The notes below the pieces were generated by a model that worked only from the letters and a program-made list of their open reading frames with translations, was not told where the DNA came from and ran no database searches. DNA of 64,000 nucleotides from an uncultured Clostridia bacterium (GTDB lineage: Bacteria > Bacillota > Clostridia > Christensenellales > Borkfalkiaceae), in the NCBI GenBank assembly GCA_944338165.1, contig CALVLN010000003.1:124001-188000 (forward strand), read 5' to 3'. Shown piece by piece: positions 25,598-34,205 of the stretch (position 1 is the first letter of the stretch; every line of letters begins with the position of its first letter). The position numbers were made by a program, and so were the translations under genes.

Positions 25598-27064
25598 TCA
25601 CAACAGGATGCAGATGACGCCGCCCCGCCCTTCGTTGACGATCCTGGTCACCGTGCGGCGCATCTTTTTCTGCACCGTTTCCGCCATGGAGCGGTTTTTC
25701 AGGTAAAGCTCTTCGCCGAGCATCTCCTTCAAGGTGCGGCCGAACATGGTGGTATTCCACGCCTGTTCGGGATCGCGTTCCATGCCTTCGGTAAGCGATT
25801 TGACGAACGCCATGCTCTGCTCCTCGCTGCCGAGCGCGGGATGCACCTCCCCGCTCACGTCCACGCGGATGATGTGATAGCTGGGCGCCGCAGCGGCGAG
25901 ATTCACGCCCACCCTGCCGCTCTTTTTCACCACCTTCGGCTGCGCGAGATCCATCTCCTCCTCGAGCGGCGGCACGATGCCGTACCCGAACTCACGCGCA
26001 TCGGCAAACGCCTGGGAAACGCGCGCATACAGCTTTTTCGCCTCCGCGAGCGAAGTGACGTATTCCATAAGTTTCAGATCGCTCTCGATGCGCTCCCCGC
26101 ACTGTTCGCCGAGCATTTCATAGAACGCGCCGCTCTTTGCGCCGACAAAACAGCTGATGCTCCCCGTAGCGGGATCGACCTGCACGGAAGAAGGCGGCAG
26201 CAGGCGCTCACTCTCCGCAAACAGGCCCTGAAGGCGGGCGCAGTCGCGCATCTTTACGATGTCCGGCGCGACGGTGCGCAGCCCCTCCAGCACTTCGGAA
26301 ATGAGCGAACTGTCCGCATCCAGCACGCGCATCCAATCGGGCAGATCGACGTCGACGGAAAGGACGGGAAATTCATAGAGGATGCTGCGCAGGATCTCCC
26401 CGATCTCCTCCGCCGTAAGATGCGCGCAATCGGCGGCGAGCACGGGGCAGGCGTACGTTTGCGCAAGCGAGGCGCGCAGCGTCTCCGCCGCGGACGGGTC
26501 CTTGCAGTTGAGCAGCATGACGTACGGTTTTTTCAGCGCGTTCATCTCGCGCACCGCCTGCGCTTCCGCCTCCTCGTACGCCGCGCGGGGCAGATCGCAG
26601 ACGGAGCCGTCCGTCGTCATGAGGATGCCGATGGTGGCGTGTTCGCGCATGACGCGCCGCGTCCCCTCTTCCGCCGCCTCACGGAAGGGAACGGGCGCGT
26701 CGCTCCACGGCGTATGCACGAGGCGCGGCTCGCCCTCTTCCTCGAATCCCGCGGCCCCCTCAACGGGAAATCCGACGCAGTCGACCAGCCGCACGCGCAG
26801 CTTTGCCTCACCCGCGGTGATCTCCGCCGCCTCCTCGGGCACAAATTTCGGCTCCGTGGTCATCACCGTCCTGCCTGCGGCAGACTGCGGCAATTCATCC
26901 GTCACGCGCTGCTTGCGCGCGCCTGTGACCTGCGGCAGGACCAGCGTCTCCATGAACCGCTTGATAAAGGTAGATTTCCCCGTCCGCACCGGGCCGACAA
27001 CGCCGAGATAGATCTCCCCGCCCGTCCGCGCGGCGATGTCCTCGTACACATTGAATGTTTCCAT
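25598..27064 (-). CDS. spoIVA: Stage IV sporulation protein A (spore coat morphogenetic ATPase)
   Basis: At 488 aa it has the usual SpoIVA length. The N-terminal ATPase domain starts METFNVYEDIAARTGGEIYL and carries the Walker A loop GPVRTGKST; a DCVGFP segment sits in the Walker B area. The middle and C-terminal domains are typical, ending in GGVICILL, the hydrophobic tail used to reach the forespore membrane via SpoVM. It polymerises around the forespore to build the coat basement layer and is needed for cortex assembly. The start at 27064 follows GGAGG by 8 nt and lies downstream of a SigE-like promoter; an upstream in-frame extension is non-coding. Confidence 0.97.
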   Translation of the reverse strand: METFNVYEDIAARTGGEIYLGVVGPVRTGKSTFIKRFMETLVLPQVTGARKQRVTDELPQSAAGRTVMTTEPKFVPEEAAEITAGEAKLRVRLVDCVGFPVEGAAGFEEEGEPRLVHTPWSDAPVPFREAAEEGTRRVMREHATIGILMTTDGSVCDLPRAAYEEAEAQAVREMNALKKPYVMLLNCKDPSAAETLRASLAQTYACPVLAADCAHLTAEEIGEILRSILYEFPVLSVDVDLPDWMRVLDADSSLISEVLEGLRTVAPDIVKMRDCARLQGLFAESERLLPPSSVQVDPATGSISCFVGAKSGAFYEMLGEQCGERIESDLKLMEYVTSLAEAKKLYARVSQAFADAREFGYGIVPPLEEEMDLAQPKVVKKSGRVGVNLAAAAPSYHIIRVDVSGEVHPALGSEEQSMAFVKSLTEGMERDPEQAWNTTMFGRTLKEMLGEELYLKNRSMAETVQKKMRRTVTRIVNEGRGGVICILL

Positions 27065-27098
27065 AATAAAAGCCTCCGCCGAATATCCTTGCTGGAAT

Positions 27099-27127
27099 AC
27101 TCTATGACGAAGGCCGTGAAAATATGC
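27099..27127 (-). promoter_or_regulatory. SigE-type promoter of spoIVA
   Basis: On the minus strand GCATATT (27121-27127), 14 bp, CATAGAGT (27099-27106). This agrees closely with the mother-cell SigE consensus (ATATT and CATACAHT with 14-15 bp) and fits spoIVA, a known SigE gene. Confidence 0.75.
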
Positions 27128-27156
27128 TTTTTGCGGACAGGCTCCAAAAGGCCGCC

Positions 27157-27990
27157 TCAGCGTTTTGCTTCTGGATCGCCCGTAAAATCGGGCAGCTCTT
27201 GCGACTGCGCCTGCACCTTCTCGTAATACGGATCGTCGGAAAAATCGCGCTCCCGTTCGTATCTTCCTCCAAGCGTCTCGACGGCGCATTTGATCTCGCG
27301 GAATTCAAGGAAATCGATGTCTTCGCGGTCAAGCGCCTCCAGAAGCGCGGGGAGCGCCCGCTCGTCGCCGTAGCAGGCGAGATCGCGCGCAGAGGTGCAC
27401 AGATCGTCCGATGTACGGAACGCCTGCATGAGCGCCGTGAAGATGCGCTCGTCTCTGTTCCTGACGTGGGAGAGGACCTCCAGCATCAGCGCGGGCTGCA
27501 CGCCGTCGCGGTAACAGGCAAGCGCGCCCTCCGCGGCCTCGTCTGCGTCGGCGCAGAGAAATTCCGCGATCCGGTTGACCGTATCCTCGCCGACGCCCCT
27601 TCGGATGAGTGCAAAATACGCCGGAAACGCCGCGCTGTCCCCCTGGGAAAGTTCCACCGCGAGCGCAGCCGCGTCCTCGTTGTCCCCCTGCATGAGGGAG
27701 AGCAGCGCGGGCGTACAGCCGCGCTTTTCCGCTTCGCGGCGGAGAAAGTCTGAAACGGGGACCCCGTGCGCGACGTGCGCCGAGAGCGTCGCGGCAAGCG
27801 TCTCATCGTCCATCGCCGCGTAATAGCCGCGCGGCGTGTTCCCCGCAGCCTTTACGTACGTGTCGCCGAAGCGCGCATAGAGGACGGGGATCTTCTCCTC
27901 CCACGCTTCCTCCGTATATCGTCCCGCGTGTTTCTGCATGTAATCCCTGATCTTTTTTTCAAACAAGCCGTCAAAATCGATGAGTTTCAT
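27157..27990 (-). CDS. Unknown protein with HEAT-like helical repeats
   Basis: A 277-aa soluble, acidic protein made mostly of short helices. Segments such as FTALMQAFRTSDDLCTSARDLACYGDERALPALLEALDREDIDFLEFREIKCAVETLGG look like HEAT-type repeats. No signal peptide, no membrane segment and no catalytic motif were recognised. An AAGGGGG ribosome binding site precedes the ATG. It lies 15 bp after the TPR-protein gene and just upstream of spoIVA, on the same strand. A protein-interaction role is likely; its link to sporulation is only positional. Confidence 0.75.
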   Translation of the reverse strand: MKLIDFDGLFEKKIRDYMQKHAGRYTEEAWEEKIPVLYARFGDTYVKAAGNTPRGYYAAMDDETLAATLSAHVAHGVPVSDFLRREAEKRGCTPALLSLMQGDNEDAAALAVELSQGDSAAFPAYFALIRRGVGEDTVNRIAEFLCADADEAAEGALACYRDGVQPALMLEVLSHVRNRDERIFTALMQAFRTSDDLCTSARDLACYGDERALPALLEALDREDIDFLEFREIKCAVETLGGRYERERDFSDDPYYEKVQAQSQELPDFTGDPEAKR

Positions 27991-28005
27991 GCCTGCCCCC
28001 TTGCC

Positions 28006-29676
28006 TTACAGGATGCGGTCGAGGATGGATTGTACGACCAGGCGCTTGGCGCCGAACAGCGAACAGATCTTTTTGAGATCCCGCTCGCCGCCGCGCAGAT
28101 GCGCCTCGCGGTAAATGACCGCCGCGAGCGCCTCCTTCTCGTCCATACAGTCCCACGCCTCGGCGTCCGCCAGCGTGCGGTAGGTATCTTCCGCGGCGTA
28201 GACGATCTTTTTCTCGTTTTCCTCGCCGAAAAGCGCGTATTTGCTGTAGACCTCGGCGTACGCCCGCAAAAACTCTTCCTCCTTGCGGTCGCCGATCTCG
28301 AGCTTATGGATGAAAAATTCTTTATAAAGATTGCAGATGACCGTGCCGAAAGAATCTTCCTCGTTGCGCGCGGCGAGCCCCGCCAGAATGCTGAACTTGA
28401 TGAGGTCCTCCCCCTCGTAATCGAGCAGCGCCTCGCGCAGGAAATCGTCGGCGCGGACGACGAGCGCGACGCGCACGGCAAGCGCCTGCAGCGCTTCGTC
28501 CCTGCCTTCCATCTCGTCGAAGGCGAGCGCAAAGACGGTCTTGAGTTCTTCGAGCGAGGTAAACCGCCGCGCATCCTCATCGGAGACCTGCAGGATCGTG
28601 GTGAGGAACGCGGCGATCCCCGCGTGCTCTTCCTCGGGCAGTCGGTAAAAATAACTCATTTGCGGCATCTTCCCGCCGTCGCGCCCCTCGCGCAGCCGCT
28701 CGAGATAATAGGAAGCGACTGCCGCGCGCGGATAGACCGTGCACATGAGATCGAGCGTGTCGATCGCCGTTTCCGTGCGGCCTGTCTTGCAGGCAGACGC
28801 GGCGAGGAACCAGAGGACGTTTTTGTCATACGGCATCTTTTCCTTGAGCTGCGTGAGCTTTTCAAACGCTTCCTCGTCGAGCCCGGTCTCGCAGAGGGCG
28901 GTTGCGATCTTATACAGATCGTCCGTCGTTTCTGCGGGCAGCGCGGCGAGCCTGCGCGCCGCCGCAGCCGCGCCCTCCTTATCGCCGCGCTCGCTGAGCA
29001 CCGCGCAATAGGTCGTAAGCGCCTGCACGTCTTCCGGATACTCCGCGATCAGATCGCGGCATTCCCGTTCCGCCGTCTCCGAATCGCCCGCCATCAGCGC
29101 GCACATGGCGGAAAGCCCGACCGCCGTAGGATAATCGCGGCAGCTTTTCGGCACTTCGGCAAACGCCTCGCGTGCCTGATTCACGTCGCCCGCACGCAGC
29201 AGGAACAGCCCTTTTTGCAGCACGTCCGAGCAATCGTCGCCCCCTTCCGCCGTCCAGATGATGCGCACGGGCGGCGGCGCGGGCTTGGAAAACAGACGCA
29301 GGATCTCCTCCTTGCTCTCCTCGGAAACCTCCTCGTCCTCGGCGAGCATCCTGTGATAATAAAATGCCGACTGCGCCTCGTTCCCCATGTTCATAAAGGA
29401 AACGGCAAGTCCCTCGTATCCCTCGGCAAAATCCGCTTCGTTGCAGGTATCGAGGAAGTGATACCAGGCGGCCGCCGCCATCCCGTACAGCCCCATTTCT
29501 TCATAGATGTCCGCCGCCATGAGCGCGGAATCGCACGTGGGCTGATAGCGCGCGTTGCGCTTGTTGAGCATGGTCAGCGCCCCCAGACAGTCCCCTGCCT
29601 GCAGGCGCCGATCGGCGGCGTCCAGCAGCGCTTCGTCGCTGAGATCAAGTTTTTGGATGGTGCTCTGTCTTTCCAT
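28006..29676 (-). CDS. TPR-repeat protein of unknown function
   Basis: A 556-aa soluble protein. Helical pairs with TPR spacing run through residues 15-340, for instance ALLDAADRRLQAGDCLGALTML, LQKGLFLLRAGDVNQAREAFAE and TAERECRDLIAEYPEDVQALTT; the C-terminal third is helical without clear repeats. No signal peptide or enzyme motif was found. Its start overlaps the end of hslO by 32 bp, with GGAG 7 nt before the ATG, so it is co-transcribed and perhaps coupled with the chaperone gene. A scaffold or adaptor role is likely; the specific partner is unknown. Confidence 0.82.
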   Translation of the reverse strand: MERQSTIQKLDLSDEALLDAADRRLQAGDCLGALTMLNKRNARYQPTCDSALMAADIYEEMGLYGMAAAAWYHFLDTCNEADFAEGYEGLAVSFMNMGNEAQSAFYYHRMLAEDEEVSEESKEEILRLFSKPAPPPVRIIWTAEGGDDCSDVLQKGLFLLRAGDVNQAREAFAEVPKSCRDYPTAVGLSAMCALMAGDSETAERECRDLIAEYPEDVQALTTYCAVLSERGDKEGAAAAARRLAALPAETTDDLYKIATALCETGLDEEAFEKLTQLKEKMPYDKNVLWFLAASACKTGRTETAIDTLDLMCTVYPRAAVASYYLERLREGRDGGKMPQMSYFYRLPEEEHAGIAAFLTTILQVSDEDARRFTSLEELKTVFALAFDEMEGRDEALQALAVRVALVVRADDFLREALLDYEGEDLIKFSILAGLAARNEEDSFGTVICNLYKEFFIHKLEIGDRKEEEFLRAYAEVYSKYALFGEENEKKIVYAAEDTYRTLADAEAWDCMDEKEALAAVIYREAHLRGGERDLKKICSLFGAKRLVVQSILDRIL

Positions 29677-30547
29677 GTTCCTTCTCCGTATCCCCGAACA
29701 ACCGGGCGATATCTTCTGCGTAAAAATCGTGATCCGTATTGCAATAATGGCAATGCACGCTGACCTTCCCCTCCTCTTCGAGGATGCGGGAAAGCTCGTC
29801 CCTGCCCATGGAGAGCAGGATGCCCGCGATCTTCTCCCGCGAGCAATGGCAGCGGTAGAAGATCCGGCGCCGTTCCATGGCGGCGGCGGAAAAATCTTCG
29901 CCGACGATGCGCTCCGCGCCCCGCGCGGCGATCTGCGACGAGATATCCCCGTAGCGCGCGATGGCGGCCTCGGCGAACGATACGCTCTCCTCCGAGGCGC
30001 CGGGGAGCGGCTGCAAAAAGACGCCGCCCGCGCCGAGGCATTCCCCCTCTGCCGTCACCTTCACGCCCACGGCGATCGCCGTCGGGCGCTGTTCGCTCGT
30101 ATAGAAATAGGCGGAAAAATCTTCGCCGATCTCGCCGGAGACGAGCTCGCTCGTCCCCACGAAGGGCAGAGCGCCCGCTTCCTCGCGGATGACGGTGAGG
30201 GTGCCGTGCCGCCCCACGCACGCCCCCACGGCAAGCTTGCCGTCCGCACGCAGGGGAAGCTCGACGTCCGTATGTTCGATAAATCCGCGCATCTGCAGTG
30301 CGCTGTCCCCCGAAACGCAGATCTTGCCGCCGGGGCCGTCGCCCGCGACGGTGACGGAAAGCCCGTCGTCTGCGCCTTTCAGCCAGCTGCAAAGGTACGC
30401 CGCCGCGGTGAGCGTGCGGCCGAGCGCCGCAGCGCAGACGGGAGACAGTTTGTGCCGCGCGATCGCTTCCTGCACGAGCGCCGTGGTGTCGAGCACGGCG
30501 AGGGAAACTTCCCCGCCGCAGATGAGTGTTTTGATGAGGATGCTCAT
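29645..30547 (-). CDS. hslO: Hsp33 redox-regulated chaperone
   Basis: A 300-aa cytoplasmic holdase that is switched on by oxidative unfolding. The N-terminal domain begins MSILIKTLICGGEVSLAVLDTT; the C-terminal zinc switch is visible as CHCS and CHYC, the C-x-C and C-x-x-C pairs. The start at 30547 is chosen because it overlaps the methyltransferase stop as ATGA; an ATG four codons earlier is possible but has no better ribosome binding site. Confidence 0.95.
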   Translation of the reverse strand: MSILIKTLICGGEVSLAVLDTTALVQEAIARHKLSPVCAAALGRTLTAAAYLCSWLKGADDGLSVTVAGDGPGGKICVSGDSALQMRGFIEHTDVELPLRADGKLAVGACVGRHGTLTVIREEAGALPFVGTSELVSGEIGEDFSAYFYTSEQRPTAIAVGVKVTAEGECLGAGGVFLQPLPGASEESVSFAEAAIARYGDISSQIAARGAERIVGEDFSAAAMERRRIFYRCHCSREKIAGILLSMGRDELSRILEEEGKVSVHCHYCNTDHDFYAEDIARLFGDTEKEHGKTEHHPKT

Positions 30548-31275
30548 ATCTTTCTGCATATCAGATTCAGCCGGTCGCTCTCCGCTTTGTCTTCACCCAG
30601 GTGCCCCTCTGCGGAAAGCACCTCGAACCCCGCTTCCGCGAGCGCGCGCGTCAGGCGCTCCTCCGTGTGGATGTATTGCACGTGCTGCTCGTCGTAACGC
30701 GTGAATCTGCCGTCTTCCCCGCGGACGAACAGGGTGACGTCCAGGCGCACGCGATCCTCCTCCGCCTTGCTGAAACACAGATACGTCACGTCCTCGCGGT
30801 CGTCCGCAAAGATATTATCTGCAACTTTGCGGCGTAATTTGTATTCCGAGCTGACGTCGAACCAAAAGATGCCGCCCCGCTTTAAGACGGACGCCGCATG
30901 CCGGAACGCCGCAGGGATGCGGGCGGTCGGCAGATAATTGTAGCAATCGTTGGGGGCAATGAGAAAATCAAACTTCACGGGCGAGGAAAAATTCGCCGCG
31001 TCCGCCTGTAAAAACGTGACGGAAACCCCCTCTTCCGCGGCGCGGCGCTGCGCGGCGTCGAGCATGGCGCAGGAACGGTCGGCCCCCGTCATCGTATAGC
31101 CCGCCCGCGTGAGCGCGCGGCAGAACCTGCCGCTGCCGCAGCCCATTTCCAGCCCGCACTTCCCCGCGCCGAGCCGTGCGAGCCCGTCAATAAAATACTG
31201 CGACCATTTCGGATAGTCGCAGTCATCGTTCAGATATTCGAACCACTCGGCAAGATGATCGTATGCGGCATGCAT
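30544..31275 (-). CDS. SAM-dependent class I methyltransferase
   Basis: A 243-aa cytoplasmic enzyme. The SAM-binding motif I is LEMGCGSGRFC, followed by an acidic residue after beta-2 (TGADRS), FLQADAANF, and APNDCYNYL in motif IV. The fold and length match small-molecule methyltransferases of the Methyltransf_11/25 group. The start at 31275 follows GGGAGGG; an earlier in-frame ATG would lie before that site. Substrate not predictable. It is coupled to hslO downstream. Confidence 0.88.
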   Translation of the reverse strand: MHAAYDHLAEWFEYLNDDCDYPKWSQYFIDGLARLGAGKCGLEMGCGSGRFCRALTRAGYTMTGADRSCAMLDAAQRRAAEEGVSVTFLQADAANFSSPVKFDFLIAPNDCYNYLPTARIPAAFRHAASVLKRGGIFWFDVSSEYKLRRKVADNIFADDREDVTYLCFSKAEEDRVRLDVTLFVRGEDGRFTRYDEQHVQYIHTEERLTRALAEAGFEVLSAEGHLGEDKAESDRLNLICRKI

Positions 31276-31307
31276 GGTTTTCCCTCCCGCAGAGCCGTCC
31301 GTATGCC

Positions 31308-32636
31308 TCACTTCAGCATCCCGGGACGCTTGGGACGTCTCTTTCCCTTCTTTTTCTTGCCGTCCCCTTCCGTCCCGGAAACCGAACGGGACAGCGCCTC
31401 GTACCGACGGTTGTAATCCACGTAGCGCGCCTCTTTTTCGTGCGCGGACTCATACGCCGCGACGCCTGCCGCCATTTCCGAGCGACTGCCGCGGAGCCGG
31501 GCGAGATCCTCGCGCGTGAACGTCTGCGGCAATTCGTAAAGCGCCTCTCCTTCGTCGACGGGCGAAATGGGGCGGGACATGAGCTGCGATCTTCCGTAAG
31601 AGAGCACGGCGCGGCGTTCCAGCCGTTCCGCTTCCGCCGCCGCGGCGATCTGTTCGCTTGCGGAATCCAGCCGTTCCTGTTTCTTCTGTTTGGCGGAAGA
31701 ATGCGGCTGCGGCGCCTCTGCCGCCTTGACGGCTGCGGGTGCGCCGAGGAATTTATCAAACCCCCACTGCGCGAAACACATCCATGCCAGCATGGCGTAA
31801 GAGAACGCAAACAGGATGAGGAGCACGACGCCGACGGAGGTCATAAACCCCGCGTCGAAGACGACGAGCGCAAACGGCCACAGCGCGCAAGCGGCGATAA
31901 ACACCGTCTGCGGGAAGGTACCGAACGTCATCACGACGCCGTTGCGCAGGAGCGTCCAGGCGTTGTGTTTATAATTCATGGAAAGCGCCACCATCCACAG
32001 GGCGACGAACAGCACGAGGACCAGCAGGATGCAGACAAACACCTGCGCCGTGATCATCAGCCAGAGATTGGGCGAATTGAGGGCACGGTAAAGATTTGCG
32101 AGATCCCCCACCCACATCGCGAAAAAGAGCACGACGGTAAAGAGAAGGGAGGCCTCCAGCACCTGCCAATAGTTGCGGCGGATCCCGTAGCCGAGATCCT
32201 TGAAGGAAAACGCGCCGCCCGTCCAGAGCATGTTTCTCAAAGCGTACATCCCGCCCGCAATGCCGACAGAAGCGATCGCCCCCGCCGGGATGAGAAGCGC
32301 ATAGAAAAGCAGATCGGAATTGAGCGCCGCCATTTCAGCCGCGCCCGTAACGTCGGGAATGACGGGATAGCCGACGCCGAGCCCGGACCCGTACGGCCCC
32401 GTGGCGCCCTGCTGCGTGAGCGCGAGCGCGTGCAGAATAAAGAGCGCGACGACGGGCGCGAAGGTGAGGAGCATGAAAAGGTTGAGAAGAAGCATCTTCC
32501 CGAATTTTCCCTTGAAAAGCTCCCAGAACTGCGAAAATCTGCTGACTTCCGGGTCATAATTGCGCGCGAACGTATCCCCGCGCTCCTGCCCGCCGAGCAG
32601 GCGGGCGATCATGCCTCTTTTTTGCGTAACTGCCAT
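31308..32636 (-). CDS. DUF624-like multi-pass membrane protein with a charged tail
   Basis: A 442-aa protein. The N-terminal 290 residues contain five or six membrane segments in a DUF624/YesL-like arrangement (SRFSQFWELFKGKFGKMLLLNLFML, then pairs of long hydrophobic helices). The last 150 residues are hydrophilic and very basic, ending KKKKGKRRPKRPGMLK, presumably cytoplasmic. There is no clear ribosome binding site; a TAGTAT box lies only 7 nt before the ATG, so a leaderless mRNA is possible but the -35 is poor. Function unknown. Confidence 0.8.
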   Translation of the reverse strand: MAVTQKRGMIARLLGGQERGDTFARNYDPEVSRFSQFWELFKGKFGKMLLLNLFMLLTFAPVVALFILHALALTQQGATGPYGSGLGVGYPVIPDVTGAAEMAALNSDLLFYALLIPAGAIASVGIAGGMYALRNMLWTGGAFSFKDLGYGIRRNYWQVLEASLLFTVVLFFAMWVGDLANLYRALNSPNLWLMITAQVFVCILLVLVLFVALWMVALSMNYKHNAWTLLRNGVVMTFGTFPQTVFIAACALWPFALVVFDAGFMTSVGVVLLILFAFSYAMLAWMCFAQWGFDKFLGAPAAVKAAEAPQPHSSAKQKKQERLDSASEQIAAAAEAERLERRAVLSYGRSQLMSRPISPVDEGEALYELPQTFTREDLARLRGSRSEMAAGVAAYESAHEKEARYVDYNRRYEALSRSVSGTEGDGKKKKGKRRPKRPGMLK

Positions 32637-32740
32637 ACTGCTATACTACCCCGTGGGAATCAAACTCAAACGGGAAATTTCCCATCAGGGATATTGTACT
32701 ACAAAACGCAAAATAATTCAATTAAATTCAGGCAAAATCT

Positions 32741-32769
32741 TTGACTTTTCTTGCCCGCTGTGATAAAAT
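32741..32769 (+). promoter_or_regulatory. Promoter of the lysine-riboswitch/asd-dapA-dapB transcript
   Basis: TTGACT (32741-32746), 17 bp, TAAAAT (32764-32769), just upstream of the riboswitch. Confidence 0.85.
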
Positions 32770-32779
32770 AAAACTGCTG

Positions 32780-32980
32780 AACAGAGGAGCGGACGAACAT
32801 GAGTACCCGTCCGGAGAAAGAGAAAGGTCTTTCGCCCGTACGGACGCGGGAAAGGGTATCTCCGCCGAAGCGCACTCCCCCTTTCGCCTGTGCGCTGGGG
32901 GCAAGGGAGAATACCCTTGCCACTGTCACTGCGGTGAAGCGCTTTCGGCGTTCCGGGCTCTATGCCCGTAGCTCGCAACG
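32780..32980 (+). promoter_or_regulatory. Lysine riboswitch (L-box)
   Basis: The 5' leader of asd carries the conserved L-box core: AGAGGAGCGG with AACATGAGTA after it, GGGAAAGGG, CTCCGCCGAAGCG, GCGCTGGGGGC and CACTGTCACTG in the right order and spacing. Binding of lysine should favour the terminator that follows, shutting off the asd-dap genes. An ATG at 32799 falls inside the conserved core (GAACATGAGTA) and is not a start codon. The exact 3' end of the aptamer is approximate. Confidence 0.88.
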
Positions 32981-32987
32981 TACTTTT

Positions 32988-33019
32988 CGCGCGGAGACGT
33001 CTGTCTACCGCGCGTTTTT
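32988..33019 (+). terminator. Riboswitch-controlled terminator before asd
   Basis: A GC-rich stem (32988-32998 with 33003-33014, one bulged A) followed by T5. It lies between the lysine aptamer and the asd ribosome binding site. Confidence 0.85.
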
Positions 33020-33056
33020 ACTTATATTCCTGCACGCATCAAGGAGGTCAACGATC

Positions 33057-34145
33057 ATGCAGCAAACTATGAAATTCAGGGTAGGCATCATCGGCGCGAC
33101 GGGTATGGTCGGCCAGCGATTCGTGACGCTTCTCGCCTCACATCCGTGGTTTTCCCCCGCAGCCCTGCTGGCAAGCGCGCGCTCCGCGGGGAAACCTTAT
33201 CGCGAAGCGGTAAAGGAAAAGTGGGCGATGGAAACGCCGATCCCCGAAAACATCGCGGACATGGTGGTCCTTGACGCGGAAAACGACGCTGCTTCCCTCG
33301 TCGGGAAGGTGGATTTCGTCTTCTGCGCCGTCAATATGAAAAAGGAAGACGTGCGCGCGCTCGAAGAGCGCTACGCCAAGCTGGAGATCCCCGTGGTCTC
33401 CAACAACTCCGCGCACCGCTTCACCGACGACGTCCCCATGATCATCCCCGAAGTCAACCCCGAACATCTTTCCGTCATCCCCGCGCAGCGCAGGCGGCTC
33501 GGGACGAAGCGCGGCTTCATCGCCGTCAAGAGCAACTGCTCGCTGCAATCCTACGTACCGCTTCTGCACCCCCTGCGCAAATTCGGCATCCGCTGCGCCG
33601 CCGTCACCACCTATCAGGCCATCTCGGGCGCGGGCAAGACCTTCCGCACCATGCCGGAGATCGTCGACAACGTCATCCCCTATATCGGCGGCGAAGAGGA
33701 AAAGAGCGAACGCGAACCGCTGAAGATCTGGGGAAACGTACAGGACGGCAGGATCCGCAGCGCCGCATCCCCCGTCATCACCGCGCAATGCCTGCGCGTC
33801 CCCGTCTCCGACGGGCACACGGCGGCGGTGTTCGTCTCGTTTGAAAACAAGCCGACCAGAGAGCAGATCCTCTCTGCCTGGGAGCAATTCGAGGGCGAAC
33901 CCCAAAAACTTTCCCTCCCCTCCGCTCCCGTCCCCTTCCTGCGCTATTTTGCAGACGACGCGCGTCCGCAGCCCAGGCTCGACCGCATGGAAGGGCGCGG
34001 CATGGCGGTGTGCGCGGGGCGCCTCCGCGAAGATACGCTGTTCGACTGGAAGTTCGTAGGGCTTTCCCACAACACGCTGCGCGGCGCGGCGGGCGGTGCG
34101 GTGCTGCTTGCCGAATTGCTCGCCGCAAAAGGGTATTTCGGCTGA
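33057..34145 (+). CDS. asd: Aspartate-semialdehyde dehydrogenase
   Basis: A 362-aa cytoplasmic NADPH enzyme making aspartate semialdehyde from aspartyl phosphate. The nucleotide loop is GIIGATGMVGQRF, the catalytic cysteine is in KSNCSLQSY, and the histidine in SDGHTAAV. The motif set (SNCSLQ, ISGAGKTF) is that of the archaeal/fungal-type enzyme also found in Clostridia, longer on average than the E. coli type in this part. The start at 33057 has AAGGAGGT 8 nt upstream; earlier in-frame codons lie in the riboswitch. First gene of a lysine/diaminopimelate operon. Confidence 0.95.
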   Translation: MQQTMKFRVGIIGATGMVGQRFVTLLASHPWFSPAALLASARSAGKPYREAVKEKWAMETPIPENIADMVVLDAENDAASLVGKVDFVFCAVNMKKEDVRALEERYAKLEIPVVSNNSAHRFTDDVPMIIPEVNPEHLSVIPAQRRRLGTKRGFIAVKSNCSLQSYVPLLHPLRKFGIRCAAVTTYQAISGAGKTFRTMPEIVDNVIPYIGGEEEKSEREPLKIWGNVQDGRIRSAASPVITAQCLRVPVSDGHTAAVFVSFENKPTREQILSAWEQFEGEPQKLSLPSAPVPFLRYFADDARPQPRLDRMEGRGMAVCAGRLREDTLFDWKFVGLSHNTLRGAAGGAVLLAELLAAKGYFG

Positions 34146-34205
34146 ACAACCGCCGGGAACCGTTTGCATACAATAAAGCAGATATGATAAGATAAGGAGA
34201 AAATT

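Noticed and set aside
32799..33056. N-terminal extension of asd starting at an ATG at 32799
   Set aside because: This ATG lies in the lysine riboswitch core and the frame crosses a terminator; the conserved enzyme starts at 33057 behind AAGGAGGT.
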